A stretch of DNA of 64,000 bases from Lysobacter enzymogenes (GTDB lineage Bacteria; Pseudomonadota; Gammaproteobacteria; Xanthomonadales; Xanthomonadaceae), in the NCBI RefSeq assembly GCF_023617245.1, contig NZ_CP067396.1:1-64000 (forward strand). The letters run 5' to 3'. A program made the position numbers and the translations under genes. Shown here piece by piece: positions 16,981 to 25,978 of this stretch (position 1 is the stretch's first letter; each line of letters starts with the position of its first letter). The notes beneath the pieces are model-generated. The model ran no database searches, was not told the origin of the DNA, and saw only the letters and a list, made by a program, of their open reading frames with translations.

Positions 16981-17742
16981 TCAGCGAGCGCCGGCGATCA
17001 CCGCCAGGTAGCCGCGCACGGTCGCGTCCAGGCCGTCGTACAAGGCCTCGCCGATCAGCGCGTGACCGATCGACACCTCCAGCACGTCCGGCACCGCGCG
17101 CAGGAACGCGCCGAGGTTGGCCTGGCTGAGATCGTGGCCGGCGTTCACCCCGAGGCCGGCGGCCTGGGCGCGGCGCGCCGCGTCGGCGAAGGCGGCCAGC
17201 GCCGCGTCGGCATCGCCGGCGGCGAAGGCTTCGGCATACGGACCTGTGTACAACTCGACCCGCTGCGCGCCGAGTTCGGCCGCGCGTTCGATGCCGTCGC
17301 GGTCGGCGTCGGCGAACACGCTGATGCGGCAGCCCAGTTCGCGCAGTTCGGCGATGCGCGGGCGCAACGCGTCGGCGTCGCGCTGGAAGTCGAAGCCGTG
17401 GTCGGAGGTGAGCTGGTCGTCGCCGTCGGGCACCAGGGTGGCCTGGGCCGGGCGCGTCTGCCGGCACAGTTCGAACAGGCCGGGATAGCCCGCGCGCGGC
17501 GGCGCGAACGGATTGCCTTCGATGTTGAATTCGACGCCGCGCGCATGGGCCAGTTCGGCCAGCGCGTACACGTCGTAGTCGCGGATGTGGCGCGCGTCGG
17601 GACGCGGGTGCACGGTGATGCCGTGGGCGCCGGCGTCCAGGCAGGCGCGCGCGGCGCGGACCACATCGGGCTCGGCGCCGCCGCGCGAGTTGCGCAGCAC
17701 GGCGATCTTGTTGACGTTGACGCTCAGGACGGTCATGGCCAA
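16981..17742 (-). CDS. pdxJ: Pyridoxine 5'-phosphate synthase PdxJ
   Basis: PdxJ condenses 1-deoxyxylulose 5-phosphate with 3-amino-2-oxopropyl phosphate to make pyridoxine 5'-phosphate, the last ring-closing step of vitamin B6 synthesis. The 253-residue product has the conserved N-terminus LSVNVNKIAVLRNSRGG. It also has GITVHPRPDARHI near 40, EFNIEGNP near 71, TLVPD near 97 and the C-terminal SIGHALIGEALYDGL. ATG at 17742 and a second ATG at 17736 are both possible starts. It lies at the right edge of the DnaA-box array, transcribed towards it, close to the exb genes as in Xanthomonas. Confidence 0.96.
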   Translation of the reverse strand: MAMTVLSVNVNKIAVLRNSRGGAEPDVVRAARACLDAGAHGITVHPRPDARHIRDYDVYALAELAHARGVEFNIEGNPFAPPRAGYPGLFELCRQTRPAQATLVPDGDDQLTSDHGFDFQRDADALRPRIAELRELGCRISVFADADRDGIERAAELGAQRVELYTGPYAEAFAAGDADAALAAFADAARRAQAAGLGVNAGHDLSQANLGAFLRAVPDVLEVSIGHALIGEALYDGLDATVRGYLAVIAGAR

Positions 17743-17840
17743 AGCCTAGCGCGCGCCGCGGAGCGCGGCGAGTACGCAATCTGGCCGCCGTCGGCGCGGG
17801 CCGGCGCGGCGCGTGGAAGAGGAACCGGCCGTGGCGCGGC

Positions 17841-18101
17841 TCAGCGCGCCGGCGGCTCGGACTGGCTGGCGGCGAGCTTGCGCGCCTCGGCCTGCTCGCG
17901 CAGGCGGCGCAGTTCGGCCGGGTCGATCATCGAGGATACGTCGCGGCTGCTGTTGTCCAGGCGCCGCGCCAGCAGGCCCATGACCCCGACGATCAACAGC
18001 CCCAGCGCGGCCATCAGGCCGATCGCCATCAGCCCGGGCGACGTGGTCTTGAGCGCCAGCCCGAAGGCGGCGATGGCCAGCAACAGATAAACCCAAGGCA
18101 T
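17841..18101 (-). CDS. Small membrane protein, unknown function
   Basis: An 86-residue protein with two hydrophobic helices (about 3-20 and 24-44) and a charged C-terminal helix containing DPAELRRLREQAEARKLAA. The start at 18101 has a good ribosome site (GGGAG) upstream on the minus strand. It is not assigned to a characterised family. It resembles short conserved envelope proteins of Xanthomonadaceae, and its codon usage is normal. Confidence 0.65.
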   Translation of the reverse strand: MPWVYLLLAIAAFGLALKTTSPGLMAIGLMAALGLLIVGVMGLLARRLDNSSRDVSSMIDPAELRRLREQAEARKLAASQSEPPAR

Positions 18102-18520
18102 TACGGCGTGCTCCCTGACGAAATCGGCGTTCCCCTGTCCGGGCCGGTCGCTGGCTCGCGTCCGGCCGGGGCCTCGGACGGGCCCGGGTCGAGTGTAGCG
18201 CGGGCCGATGCAGGCGACAGCCGGGGCGAGGCGCGGCTGCGACCGTCGGCACATCGGGGTGGAGTGGCGGTTGGGGCGCGGTGGACGAGGGGCGGCGGGA
18301 GCGGGAGGCGGCGCGAGATCGGGGCGGCGCGGTCGCCGCTTGCGCCGCTCCTACAGGGCGCGGGCGTGGCATCGCGCACGGCCGGAGCAGGCGATGCCGC
18401 GCGACCCGACGGTAGCGGCGGCGCAGGCCGCGACCGCGTTCCCTCAATCGTCGGCGCGAGGGTGAGGTCCCGTCGCCCGCCCAGCCGCCGCCCGAAGGCC
18501 GCCGCCGCGCAACCTGCCGC
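18102..18520. other. Spacer with a repeat pair
   Basis: No gene is supported. It contains one family-1 repeat (18332-18355, minus) and a degenerate inverted partner around 18411-18435, which together could fold as a hairpin. Confidence 0.5.
18332..18355 (-). repeat. Dispersed palindromic repeat, family 1
   Basis: A slightly diverged 24-bp copy (reads GGTCGCCGCTTGCGCCGCTC on the plus strand), with a degenerate inverted partner about 55 bp on. Confidence 0.6.
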
Positions 18521-19969
18521 TCAAAGCAGCGGCGACACCAGCCGCGCCAGCGCTTCGGGCAGGCGCACGCGCCACAGCGAGCGATTGCGGTCGTTGCGCA
18601 CGCGCGGGGCGCGCGAGCATTCCTGTTCGATCAGCGCGGCCAGCCGGCCGGCGACGTCGGCGTTGTAGAACATCACCGAGATCTCGAAGTTGAGCCGGAA
18701 GCTGCGGTGGTCGAAGTTGGCCGAGCCGATGATGACGCTCTCGTCGTCGCACAGCAGCGCCTTGGTGTGCAGCATGCGCGGACCGTATTCGTGGATCTTG
18801 ACCCCGGCTTCGAGCAACTCGTCGAAGTAGGAGCGCGCGGCATAGGTGACCAGGCGGCTGTCGCTGAGCTTGGGCACCAGCAGGCGCACGTCCAGGCCGC
18901 CGAGCGCGGCCGAGGTCAGGGCCATGCGCGCGGCTTCGCCGGGGACGAAGTACGGGGTCACCAGCCACACCCGCCGACGCGCGGCGTGGATCGCGCCGAC
19001 GTGGACGCGGTGGATCGCTTCCCAGTTCGAGTCCGGCCCCGAGCTGACCACCTGCGCGGCGATCGTGCCCGGTTGCGGCGCCAGGTGCAGTTGCTTCAGC
19101 GGCGGCTGGCCGGTGGCGTAGCACCAGTCCTCGATGAACACCAGTTCCAGCTCGCGCACCACGTCGCCTTCCAGGCGCAGGTGCAGGTCGCGGTAGGCGT
19201 CCTTGCGCGCGCGTTCGTCTTCCTCGTCGGTGATGTTGATGCCGCCGGTGTAGCCGACGCGGCCGTCGATGACGACGATCTTGCGATGGGTGCGCAGGTT
19301 GAGCCACGGCCGGTGCCAGAACCAGCGCAGCTTCATCGGATGGAACCAGGCCGCCTCGCCGCCGGCGTCGATCAACGGGCGCAGGAAGCGTTGGGAGGTG
19401 CTGCCCGAACCGACCGCGTCGAGCAGCAGGCGCACCTTGACCCCGGCGCGGGCGCGTTCGACCAGCGCGTCGCGCAGCGCGGTGCCGATGCCGTCGGGCT
19501 GGTAGATGTAGTACTCCAGGTGGATGTGCTCGCGCGCCTGGGCGATGTCGGCCAGCAGCGATGCGTACTTGGCGCCGCCGTCGATCAGCAGGCGCGCGTC
19601 GGTGGCGGTGGTCGGCGGCAGGCCGGTGGTGGCCTGGCCCAGGCGCGAGAGTTCGATCGCTTCCGGCGACGGCGTCAGCCCGGGCGGCGGCGGCGGCAGC
19701 GCGGCGCGCGCGCGCACCCGGCGCAGGCGCTGGCGGTGGATGCGCTGCGGGCCGAAGAAGAAATAGATCAGGAAGCCGATGTAGGGCAGCAGGGCCAGGC
19801 TGAACAACCAGCTCAGGGTCGCGACCGGCTCGCGCTTCTGCAGCACGATCCAGGTGCCCAGCCAGACCAGGTACACCGCCCAGCCGGCGGTGAGGTAGAA
19901 ACCGATGTGGGGAATGTGGATCAGGTCCTGCCACACAGCGGTCAGCGAGTCGGGCACGGGGAGCTCCAT
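18521..19969 (-). CDS. cls: Cardiolipin synthase / phospholipase D family
   Basis: Cls-type enzymes join phosphatidylglycerol molecules, or a PG and a PE, to make cardiolipin at the inner membrane. The 482-residue protein has two N-terminal membrane helices (about 17-37 and 46-64). It has two HKD catalytic motifs, HRKIVVID near 225 and HTKALLCDDESVIIGS near 402, and the linked LEYYIYQPDGIG region. Length fits bacterial ClsA. The start MELPVPDS at 19969 was chosen as the ATG just before the membrane helices, since the frame stays open far upstream without homology. Confidence 0.92.
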   Translation of the reverse strand: MELPVPDSLTAVWQDLIHIPHIGFYLTAGWAVYLVWLGTWIVLQKREPVATLSWLFSLALLPYIGFLIYFFFGPQRIHRQRLRRVRARAALPPPPPGLTPSPEAIELSRLGQATTGLPPTTATDARLLIDGGAKYASLLADIAQAREHIHLEYYIYQPDGIGTALRDALVERARAGVKVRLLLDAVGSGSTSQRFLRPLIDAGGEAAWFHPMKLRWFWHRPWLNLRTHRKIVVIDGRVGYTGGINITDEEDERARKDAYRDLHLRLEGDVVRELELVFIEDWCYATGQPPLKQLHLAPQPGTIAAQVVSSGPDSNWEAIHRVHVGAIHAARRRVWLVTPYFVPGEAARMALTSAALGGLDVRLLVPKLSDSRLVTYAARSYFDELLEAGVKIHEYGPRMLHTKALLCDDESVIIGSANFDHRSFRLNFEISVMFYNADVAGRLAALIEQECSRAPRVRNDRNRSLWRVRLPEALARLVSPLL

Positions 19970-20377
19970 CGGACGGTGGCGCGGCCGCGGCCGGCGCCGG
20001 GCTAGGCTAGCCCGGCGGCGTGGAACCCGGAAGTGTGGATTCGGGCGGTGTTCGCGGCATGCGCGCGGGCGATCCGGGCGTGACGCTGGGGCGGGTCTGG
20101 CTGGGCCCCGGCGATCGGGGATGTTTCGGGTTGGCGCAAAGGCGCTGGGCGGATCGCGGCGGCCGGCGCGAGCTTGCGGGTTCGCAGTCGCGGCTTGCGC
20201 CGCTCCTACAGAGAGCCAGCGCGAGCTACGTTTCCCCCTGTAGGAGCGGCGCAAGCCGCGACCGCGACACCGCCCATACGCCGTCACCATCCGGCTCGCC
20301 CCGCCCTGCCTCGACCCCGCCGCCGCCCTGCATGCGTTGGCCCATGACCGACCCTGCCATCCACCTGGACCAAGCCC
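19970..20377. other. Divergent spacer with an inverted repeat pair
   Basis: Lies between the cls and SIMPL genes. Its main feature is a pair of perfect inverted family-1 repeats (20187-20210 and 20239-20262), capable of a 24-bp stem with a 28-base loop. No clear promoter hexamers were seen. Confidence 0.55.
20187..20262. repeat. Inverted pair of family-1 repeats
   Basis: Two perfect 24-bp copies (20187-20210 minus, 20239-20262 plus) face each other across 28 bases. The layout is that of REP doublets. Confidence 0.8.
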
Positions 20378-21181
20378 ATGCCGCGTCTCGCCCGCTGGTT
20401 GTTGTTGTCCGCCCTGCTCACCGCGATACCGGCCGCCGCCATATCGGCCGCCGGCGTGCCTGCCGCCGCCGTACCTGCTGCGTACCCGGCGGCGCCCGGG
20501 TCGCAGGCGCGCCTGATCAGCGTGTCCGGTTCGGCCGAGGTCAAGGTGCCGCCGGACGAAGTGTTGCTGAGCGTGGGCGTGGAGTCGCGCGCCGCCGGCC
20601 TGGACGAGGCCCGGCGCGAGAACGACAAGGATGTGGCCAAGGCGCTGGCGTTCCTGCGCGCGCACGGCGTGGCCGACAAGGACGTGCAGACCGACTACCT
20701 CAACATCGAGCCGCAATACAGCTACGAGCGCGACCTGGCCAGCAAGCTGCGGCCGCAGTTCTACATCGTGCGCAAGAGCATCGGCGTGCGCCTGGCCAAG
20801 GTCGATGCGTTCGAACCGGTGCTGGCCGGGCTGCTGGCCAACGGCGTGCAGCACGTGCACGGGATCGAGTTCCGCACCTCGCAACTGCGCAAGCATCGCG
20901 ACGCGGCGCGCGCGCTGGCGATCCGCGCCGCGCAGGACAAGGCCGATGCCCTGGCGCGCGAGCTGGGCGTGCGCCGCGGCGTGGTCTACAGCGCCTCGGA
21001 GTCCTATTCCGGCGGCTGGTGGCGCGGCGGCGGCTGGGGCAACCTCGGCGGGCAGGCGCTGCAGAACGTGGTCCAGCAGAGCGGCGGCGGTGGCGGCGAA
21101 GGCGGCGGCGAGGGCGGGGCGCTGGCGGTGGGCCAGATCAGCGTCAACGCCACGGTCAACGCGACCTTCGCGATCGACTGA
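20378..21181 (+). CDS. SIMPL-domain (DUF541) periplasmic protein
   Basis: A 267-residue protein with a signal peptide (hydrophobic 5-25, Ala-rich). A SIMPL/DUF541 domain follows: ISVSGSAEVKVPPDEVLLSVGVES near 47, then QTDYLNIEPQY and the repeated Ala-rich helix AARALAIRAAQDKADALARELGV. The family is periplasmic or outer-membrane associated, with poorly defined roles in oxidative stress. The C-terminal part has a Gly-rich loop (GGGGGEGGGEGG) before the last strand. It is a single gene flanked by repeat pairs on both sides. Confidence 0.88.
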   Translation: MPRLARWLLLSALLTAIPAAAISAAGVPAAAVPAAYPAAPGSQARLISVSGSAEVKVPPDEVLLSVGVESRAAGLDEARRENDKDVAKALAFLRAHGVADKDVQTDYLNIEPQYSYERDLASKLRPQFYIVRKSIGVRLAKVDAFEPVLAGLLANGVQHVHGIEFRTSQLRKHRDAARALAIRAAQDKADALARELGVRRGVVYSASESYSGGWWRGGGWGNLGGQALQNVVQQSGGGGGEGGGEGGALAVGQISVNATVNATFAID

Positions 21182-21201
21182 GCCCCTGCGGCCGCCGCTT
21201 T

Positions 21202-21347
21202 TGTAGGAGCGGCGCGAGCCGCGACCGCGACACCACACAAACGCCGCAAGCTTTGCTTGGCTCCCGCTTCGCCGCGCAAAACCTAGCGGACCGCGACCAC
21301 CGCCGCGAGTCCGCAGCCTCGCGGTCGCGGCTTGCGCCGCTCCCGCA
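21202..21347. repeat. Inverted pair of family-1 repeats, wide loop
   Basis: Plus copy 21202-21225 and minus copy 21324-21347 (the latter with CCCGCA instead of CCTACA), 98 bases apart. Confidence 0.7.
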
Positions 21348-21538
21348 TCAAGGCTCGAAACTCCACCAGCGTCGCGTCGCGGCGCGAGAAACAGAACACC
21401 GGCAAGCTTGGGGATAAGTAGTGGGCAGCGCTGTGCGCAAACCTGCGCAAAGCGATGGCTGGCGCGGGTTTTCCTGAACGGGGCCGGCTGGGGATAACTG
21501 CTGTCGATAAGGCTGAATGCGTTTATTTGCGGGCCGAG

Positions 21539-21572
21539 TTGTCCACAACCCCGACCCGAATGTTTATCCACA
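21539..21572 (+). promoter_or_regulatory. Two DnaA boxes
   Basis: Perfect TTGTCCACA (21539-21547) and TTATCCACA (21564-21572), 25 bp apart start to start, about 75 bases upstream of the next gene. Confidence 0.6.
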
Positions 21573-21647
21573 GGCCCGCCTGAGCGGTTCAGCGCCCGAG
21601 CTTTCCTGTCGCGTCCGCTGCGACGCCGCCGGCGTAGCCTGGGACGC

Positions 21648-22766
21648 ATGGATTCGGCGCGCAAAACCCAGCTCTCCCAAGCGCGGCTGTCGATGCAGCC
21701 GACAGCGATCAAGGGCCGCGGCGCGGCCAGCTTCGTCGACGGCCGCTTCGCGATGCGCACCGCCCACGGCGAGGACGACGGCTGGGGCTCGGTCTACGAG
21801 GACGCCGACCTCGCCCCGCGCCCGGACACCATCGTGACCGAGGAAACCGCGCGCAGCATCATCAGCCGCAACGACTCGCCCGATATCGCCTTCGGCCAGT
21901 CGGTGAACCCGTACCGCGGCTGCGAGCACGGCTGCGTCTACTGCTTCGCCCGGCCCTCGCACGCCTACCTGGAACTGTCGCCGGGCCTGGACTTCGAGAC
22001 CCGGCTGTTCGCCAAGACCAATGCCGCCGAGCGCCTGCAGAACGAACTCGCGCGTCCGGGCTACCAGTGCGCGCCGATCGCGCTCGGCATCAACACCGAT
22101 TCCTACCAGCCGATCGAGCGCCGCTTCCGCATCACCCGCGGGGTGATCGAGGTGCTCGACGCCTGCTCGCATCCCTTCAGCCTGATCACCAAGAACGCCT
22201 CGATCGTGCGCGACGTCGAGGTGCTGGCGTCGATGGCGCAGCGCGGCCTAGTGTCGGTGTATTTCTCGGTGACCACGCTCGACAACCAGCTCTCGGCGCG
22301 GATGGAGCCGCGCGCCTCGGCGCCGCATGCGCGGCTCAAGGCGATGCGCACGCTGGCCCAGGCCGGGGTGCCGGTGGGCGTGATGGTGGCGCCGGTGATC
22401 GCGATGATCAACGACGGCGAGATCGAGCGCATCCTCGAGGCCGCGCACGAGGCCGGCGCGCGCGCCGCCGGCTACGTGCTGCTGCGGCTGCCGCACGAAC
22501 TCAAGCAGGTCTGGCGCGACTGGCTGCGCCTGCACTACCCCGACCGCGCCGAGCACGTGATGAGCCTGATCCAGCAGATGAGCGGCGGCAAGGACTACGA
22601 CAGCCGCTTCGGCCACCGCATGCGCGGGCACGGGCCGTTCGCGCAGCTGATCGAGCAGCGTTTCCAGAAGGCGTGGAAGCGGCACGGGTTCGGGCGCTTG
22701 CCGGCGTTGGACACCAGCCGGTTCGTCGCGCCGCGCAAGCCTACGCCGCAGATGGAGTTGTTCTGA
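21648..22766 (+). CDS. PA0069-type radical SAM protein (SplB-like)
   Basis: A 372-residue radical SAM enzyme. The iron-sulfur motif CEHGCVYCF (CxxxCxxC) lies near residue 92-99, preceded by NPYRGC. The region FETRLFAKTNAAERLQNEL and the MAPVIAMINDGEIE segment match the PA0069/spore-photoproduct-lyase-like group. Their substrate is not established, though nucleic-acid repair or modification is often suggested. The C-terminus QMELF is typical. Two DnaA boxes lie in its upstream region. The family is confident and the reaction unknown. Confidence 0.87.
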   Translation: MDSARKTQLSQARLSMQPTAIKGRGAASFVDGRFAMRTAHGEDDGWGSVYEDADLAPRPDTIVTEETARSIISRNDSPDIAFGQSVNPYRGCEHGCVYCFARPSHAYLELSPGLDFETRLFAKTNAAERLQNELARPGYQCAPIALGINTDSYQPIERRFRITRGVIEVLDACSHPFSLITKNASIVRDVEVLASMAQRGLVSVYFSVTTLDNQLSARMEPRASAPHARLKAMRTLAQAGVPVGVMVAPVIAMINDGEIERILEAAHEAGARAAGYVLLRLPHELKQVWRDWLRLHYPDRAEHVMSLIQQMSGGKDYDSRFGHRMRGHGPFAQLIEQRFQKAWKRHGFGRLPALDTSRFVAPRKPTPQMELF

Positions 22767-22796
22767 GGGCCGCGATCGTCGCGACCGGGAACAAGA

Positions 22797-22895
22797 GCGT
22801 CGGGGCTGAAGCCCCTCCCACAACAGCAGCCACCGTGGCTGGGGCCGCCGCCGTGGCTGGGGCCGCTGCTGTGGGAGGGGCTTCAGCCCCGACGC
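22797..22895. repeat. Inverted pair of family-2 repeats (likely bidirectional terminator)
   Basis: Perfect 26-bp inverted repeats at 22797-22822 (begins GCGTCGGGGCTGAAGCCCCT) and 22870-22895, 47 bases apart. The loop contains a GTGGCTGGGGCCGC tandem. They lie between converging genes, so a role in ending transcription is likely. A third copy is at 30493. Confidence 0.8.
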
Positions 22896-22919
22896 TTTCT
22901 TGTCAGACCGCCAGCAGCT

Positions 22920-24503
22920 TCAGCGCGCGCCGTCCTCGCACAGGGCTTCCGCCGACGCCGCCATCTGCGCGGCCGGTTCCGCCACCGGCCCCAGCAACGC
23001 ATACACCACCCACGCCACCACTGCGGTCGCGCCGGCCAAGGCATACATCAGCCACGCGAACGCGCTGTCGTAGGCCGCGCGCAAGGCCGCCGGCGCGAAT
23101 TGCGGCAACAGCGCCTGCGCGCGTCCGGCGTCGCCGGTGGCCAGCCGTTGCGCGGCCTGGTTGAGCGCTTCGCCGGCGGCCGCGCCGCCCTGGCCGAGCC
23201 GCCACTGCAGCAGCCCGGCCAGCGCCGCGGCCACGATCGCCAGGGCGATGCCCTCGCCCGAGACCCGGCTGGCGCCGAACACGCCGGCGGCCATGCCGGC
23301 GCGCTCCTTCGGCACCACGCTGATCGCCAGGCCGTCCATCAGGCCCCACGGAATCGCCGAGCCGGTGCCGATCAACAGCATCGGCGCGATCAGCCCGGCG
23401 ACCTCGCCGCGACCGGCGGCCCAGCCCAGCCACGCCAAGCCGGCCGCGGCCAGCAACAGGCCAGCCGCGCACAGGGTCGAGGCGGCGACGCGGTGGTTCA
23501 GCACCGCGGCCAGCATCGGCACCACCAGCATCGGCGCCGACAGCGCGATCATCATCAATCCGGCCTCGAGCGTGCCGAGGCCGTGGATGCCGATCAGCCG
23601 CACCGGCAGCAGCACGATCAGGGCCAGATAACAAAGCCCGGTGCCGATCGGCAGCAGCTGCGCGCCGACGAAGCGCGGGTAGCGCAGCAGACTCAGGTCG
23701 AGCATCGGTCGCATGGCGCCGCCGCGTGCGAGCGTGGTTTCGATCCGCACGAACCACGCCAGCGACAGCGCCGAAGCGACCAGCGTCGCCAGCACCCACG
23801 GATCGCCCCAGCCGCGTTCGGGCGCTTCCAACACGCCGATGGTCAACAGCGCCAGCATCGCGGTCGAGCTCAGGCTGCCGCGCCAGTCCAGGCCGCCGGC
23901 GTCGGGATCGCGCGACTCGCGCATGCGCGGCAGGCCGAACACGGTCGCCAGCACCGCGATCGCCAGGCTCGACAGGAACACCGAACGCCAGCCCTGCGCC
24001 TGCACCAGCCAGCCGGCCAGGCTCGGCCCGAACGCCAGCCCCAGGCCGAACGCGGTGCCGAGCAGGCTGAAGGCGCGGATCCGCGCCGGGCCGTGGAATT
24101 CCTGCGACAGCGCGGCGTTGCCGCCGGCCAGCGCCAGCGCCGCGGCGACGCCCTGCAGCACTCGCAGCGCATTCAACGCGGCCAAGCTCGGCGCCAGCGC
24201 CAGCAGCAGCGAGACCGCGGCGAAGGCGACGATGCCGGTGGCGAACACGCGCTTACGGCCGTAGGTGTCGGCGAGCGTGCCGGCCGCCATCAGGCAGCTG
24301 CCGAACGCCAGCATGAAGGCGTTGGTCATCCAGTTCAGCGCCACCGGGCTGCCGCCGAGTTCGGCGGCGATGGCCGGGATCGCCACCGGCGGGGCGGTGA
24401 AGCTCAGCGGCAGGACCAGCCCGGCCAGGCAGATCGCGCCGAGGATCCAGAAACGGTCGTGGCGGCCGCGCGCGGGCGCGGCGGCGGGATTCGATGAAGG
24501 CAT
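22920..24503 (-). CDS. MFS efflux transporter, DHA2-like (14-TM)
   Basis: About 527 residues with 14 predicted hydrophobic segments and the MFS motif A-like loop LADTYGRKRVF between helices 2 and 3, plus motif C-like AFGLGLAFGPSLAGWL. This is the drug/proton antiporter-2 layout, used for export of drugs or small organics. The start at 24503 (MPSSNPAAAPARG) is preferred. An ATG nine codons upstream (24530) is possible. It is divergent from a LysR regulator with only about 130 bases between, the usual arrangement for a regulator controlling the adjacent pump. Confidence 0.88.
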   Translation of the reverse strand: MPSSNPAAAPARGRHDRFWILGAICLAGLVLPLSFTAPPVAIPAIAAELGGSPVALNWMTNAFMLAFGSCLMAAGTLADTYGRKRVFATGIVAFAAVSLLLALAPSLAALNALRVLQGVAAALALAGGNAALSQEFHGPARIRAFSLLGTAFGLGLAFGPSLAGWLVQAQGWRSVFLSSLAIAVLATVFGLPRMRESRDPDAGGLDWRGSLSSTAMLALLTIGVLEAPERGWGDPWVLATLVASALSLAWFVRIETTLARGGAMRPMLDLSLLRYPRFVGAQLLPIGTGLCYLALIVLLPVRLIGIHGLGTLEAGLMMIALSAPMLVVPMLAAVLNHRVAASTLCAAGLLLAAAGLAWLGWAAGRGEVAGLIAPMLLIGTGSAIPWGLMDGLAISVVPKERAGMAAGVFGASRVSGEGIALAIVAAALAGLLQWRLGQGGAAAGEALNQAAQRLATGDAGRAQALLPQFAPAALRAAYDSAFAWLMYALAGATAVVAWVVYALLGPVAEPAAQMAASAEALCEDGAR

Positions 24504-24631
24504 GGGACTGGGCCGTGGGGGCGGTGCCACAGCTTAGGCAGGCCGCAATCGGCGAAAAACACCGCTCCGGTTCAAGCTTTGCGGAGCGAACGGACATAAT
24601 GGCCGCCACCCCACCCGTCGAGAATCGCCGC

Positions 24632-25534
24632 ATGGACAAGCTCGGCAGCCTGCTCGCCTTCGTCCGCACCGCCCATGCGCGCAGCTTCGTCGCCGCCGCG
24701 CGCCAGCTCGGGGTCTCGTCCTCGGCGGTGGGCAAGAGCGTGGCTCGGCTGGAACAGCAGCTCGGCGTGCGCCTGCTCCAGCGCAACACCCGCAACGTCC
24801 AGCTGACCGAGGAAGGCCGCCAGTTCTACGAGCGCTGCAAGCCGCTGCTGGACGAACTCGAAGACGCCGAGGCCGCGCTGACCCACGCCATGCAGGCGCC
24901 GCGCGGGCGCCTGCGCATCGGCCTGCCGACCGTGGGCTATCGCTTCCTGATGCCGGTGCTGGGCGAGTTCCGCCAGCGTTATCCCGAGGTCGAACTGGAG
25001 CTGGACTTCAACGACCAGATCGTCGATGTGATCGACGGCGGTTTCGACGCCGCCATCCGCAGCGGCGACATGCCCGACTCGCGCCTGCGCGCGCGCCGGC
25101 TCGGCCCGTTCTGCTTCATGTTGTGCGCCGCGCCCGACTACCTGGCCCGGCGCGGCGAGCCGCGCGCGCCGGCCGACCTGGCCGGCCACGACTGCATCCA
25201 TTTCCGCTTCGCCAACAGCGGCAAGTTGCAGGAATGGTCGCTGCGGCTGGCGCCCGGCGAGACCGCGCCGCACCTGCCGGCGGCGCTGGTGTGCAACAAC
25301 AGCGAAGCGGCGGTGCAGGCGGCGGTGCACGGGCTGGGCATCGTCTACTCGGTGGATTTCCTGGTCCGCGAGCATCTCGCCGCCGGCCGCTTGCAGCGGG
25401 TGCTGCCGGGATTCGAGACCCAGCGCGGACAGTTCTGGGCGCTGTGGCCGGCGCACCGGCACGTGTCGCCGAAGCTGCGGGTGTTCCTGGACTTCATCGG
25501 CGAGCGATTGTTCCAGTACCAGCCGATCGCGTGA
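24632..25534 (+). CDS. LysR-family transcriptional regulator
   Basis: A 300-residue regulator. The winged HTH is at 1-60 (LLAFVRTAHARSFVAAARQLGVSSSAVGKSVARLEQQLGVRLLQR). The substrate-binding domain (LRIGLPTVGYRF near 94 onward) is of the small-aromatic/AaeR-like group. The ATG at 24632 is chosen because it begins the HTH directly. Earlier ATGs at 24602 and 24494 add unconserved residues and run into the MFS gene. It is divergent from the MFS pump and probably its regulator. Confidence 0.88.
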   Translation: MDKLGSLLAFVRTAHARSFVAAARQLGVSSSAVGKSVARLEQQLGVRLLQRNTRNVQLTEEGRQFYERCKPLLDELEDAEAALTHAMQAPRGRLRIGLPTVGYRFLMPVLGEFRQRYPEVELELDFNDQIVDVIDGGFDAAIRSGDMPDSRLRARRLGPFCFMLCAAPDYLARRGEPRAPADLAGHDCIHFRFANSGKLQEWSLRLAPGETAPHLPAALVCNNSEAAVQAAVHGLGIVYSVDFLVREHLAAGRLQRVLPGFETQRGQFWALWPAHRHVSPKLRVFLDFIGERLFQYQPIA

Positions 25535-25978
25535 GCGTGCGGCGGTCGCGCCGTGGCATGTGGCCGACTCTGGCCGCAGCGCCCGCGCGCTGGCACCCGC
25601 GCGCGGCGTGGCCGACAATGCGGCTGCGCGCCGCGGACCGGGCGCGGCGGCCGATCCGCGACCGCCGGGTCTGGTTGGCGACGCAGGCGACGACAGCGCA
25701 TCGGCCGGGGACGTGTTTATCCACAGTGCCGGGCTTATCCACAGCAGCGGGGCTTATCCACAGCACGGGGTTCTCCGCCGCATTCGCCGAGTCCTCGCTT
25801 ATCCACAGCGCGCCAGCGAAGGCGCACCGGCCGAGAACGCTTTCGTAAGGACGCCCCCGCAAGGATGCCCACGCCGCCGCCGTCTTCCGCCCGACCGCCC
25901 GCCGCCCGCCTGCGCGATGCCCGCCACGGCGGATCGCGCCGGGCCGTTCGCGTTTCCCTTCCCCTGCAAGGATTCCGC
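25535..25978. other. Spacer with four clustered DnaA boxes
   Basis: No convincing gene. The main feature is four perfect plus-strand TTATCCACA boxes within 91 bases (25717-25807). The rest is GC-rich and unremarkable. A ribosome site CAAGGA precedes the gene at 25979. Confidence 0.65.
25717..25807 (+). promoter_or_regulatory. Cluster of four DnaA boxes
   Basis: Perfect TTATCCACA at 25717-25725, 25735-25743, 25754-25762 and 25799-25807, all followed by G and all on one strand. Steps are 18, 19 and 45 bp. Four strong sites this close should bind DnaA cooperatively, for titration, reactivation or regulation of the downstream gene. Confidence 0.8.

Larger units (their letters stand above)
21182..21647. 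other. Spacer with repeats and a small DnaA-box group
   Basis: No gene. It has an inverted family-1 repeat pair (21202-21225 and 21324-21347). This is followed by minus-oriented near-boxes (21409-21417, 21489-21497, 21502-21510) and two perfect plus-strand boxes, TTGTCCACA 21539-21547 and TTATCCACA 21564-21572. The minus-then-plus layout repeats that of the 14-17 kb array on a small scale. Confidence 0.6.

Noticed and set aside
19970..21760. N-terminal extension of the cardiolipin synthase frame
   Set aside because: The frame stays open but crosses the SIMPL gene antisense and two repeat pairs. The conserved protein starts at MELPVPDS.
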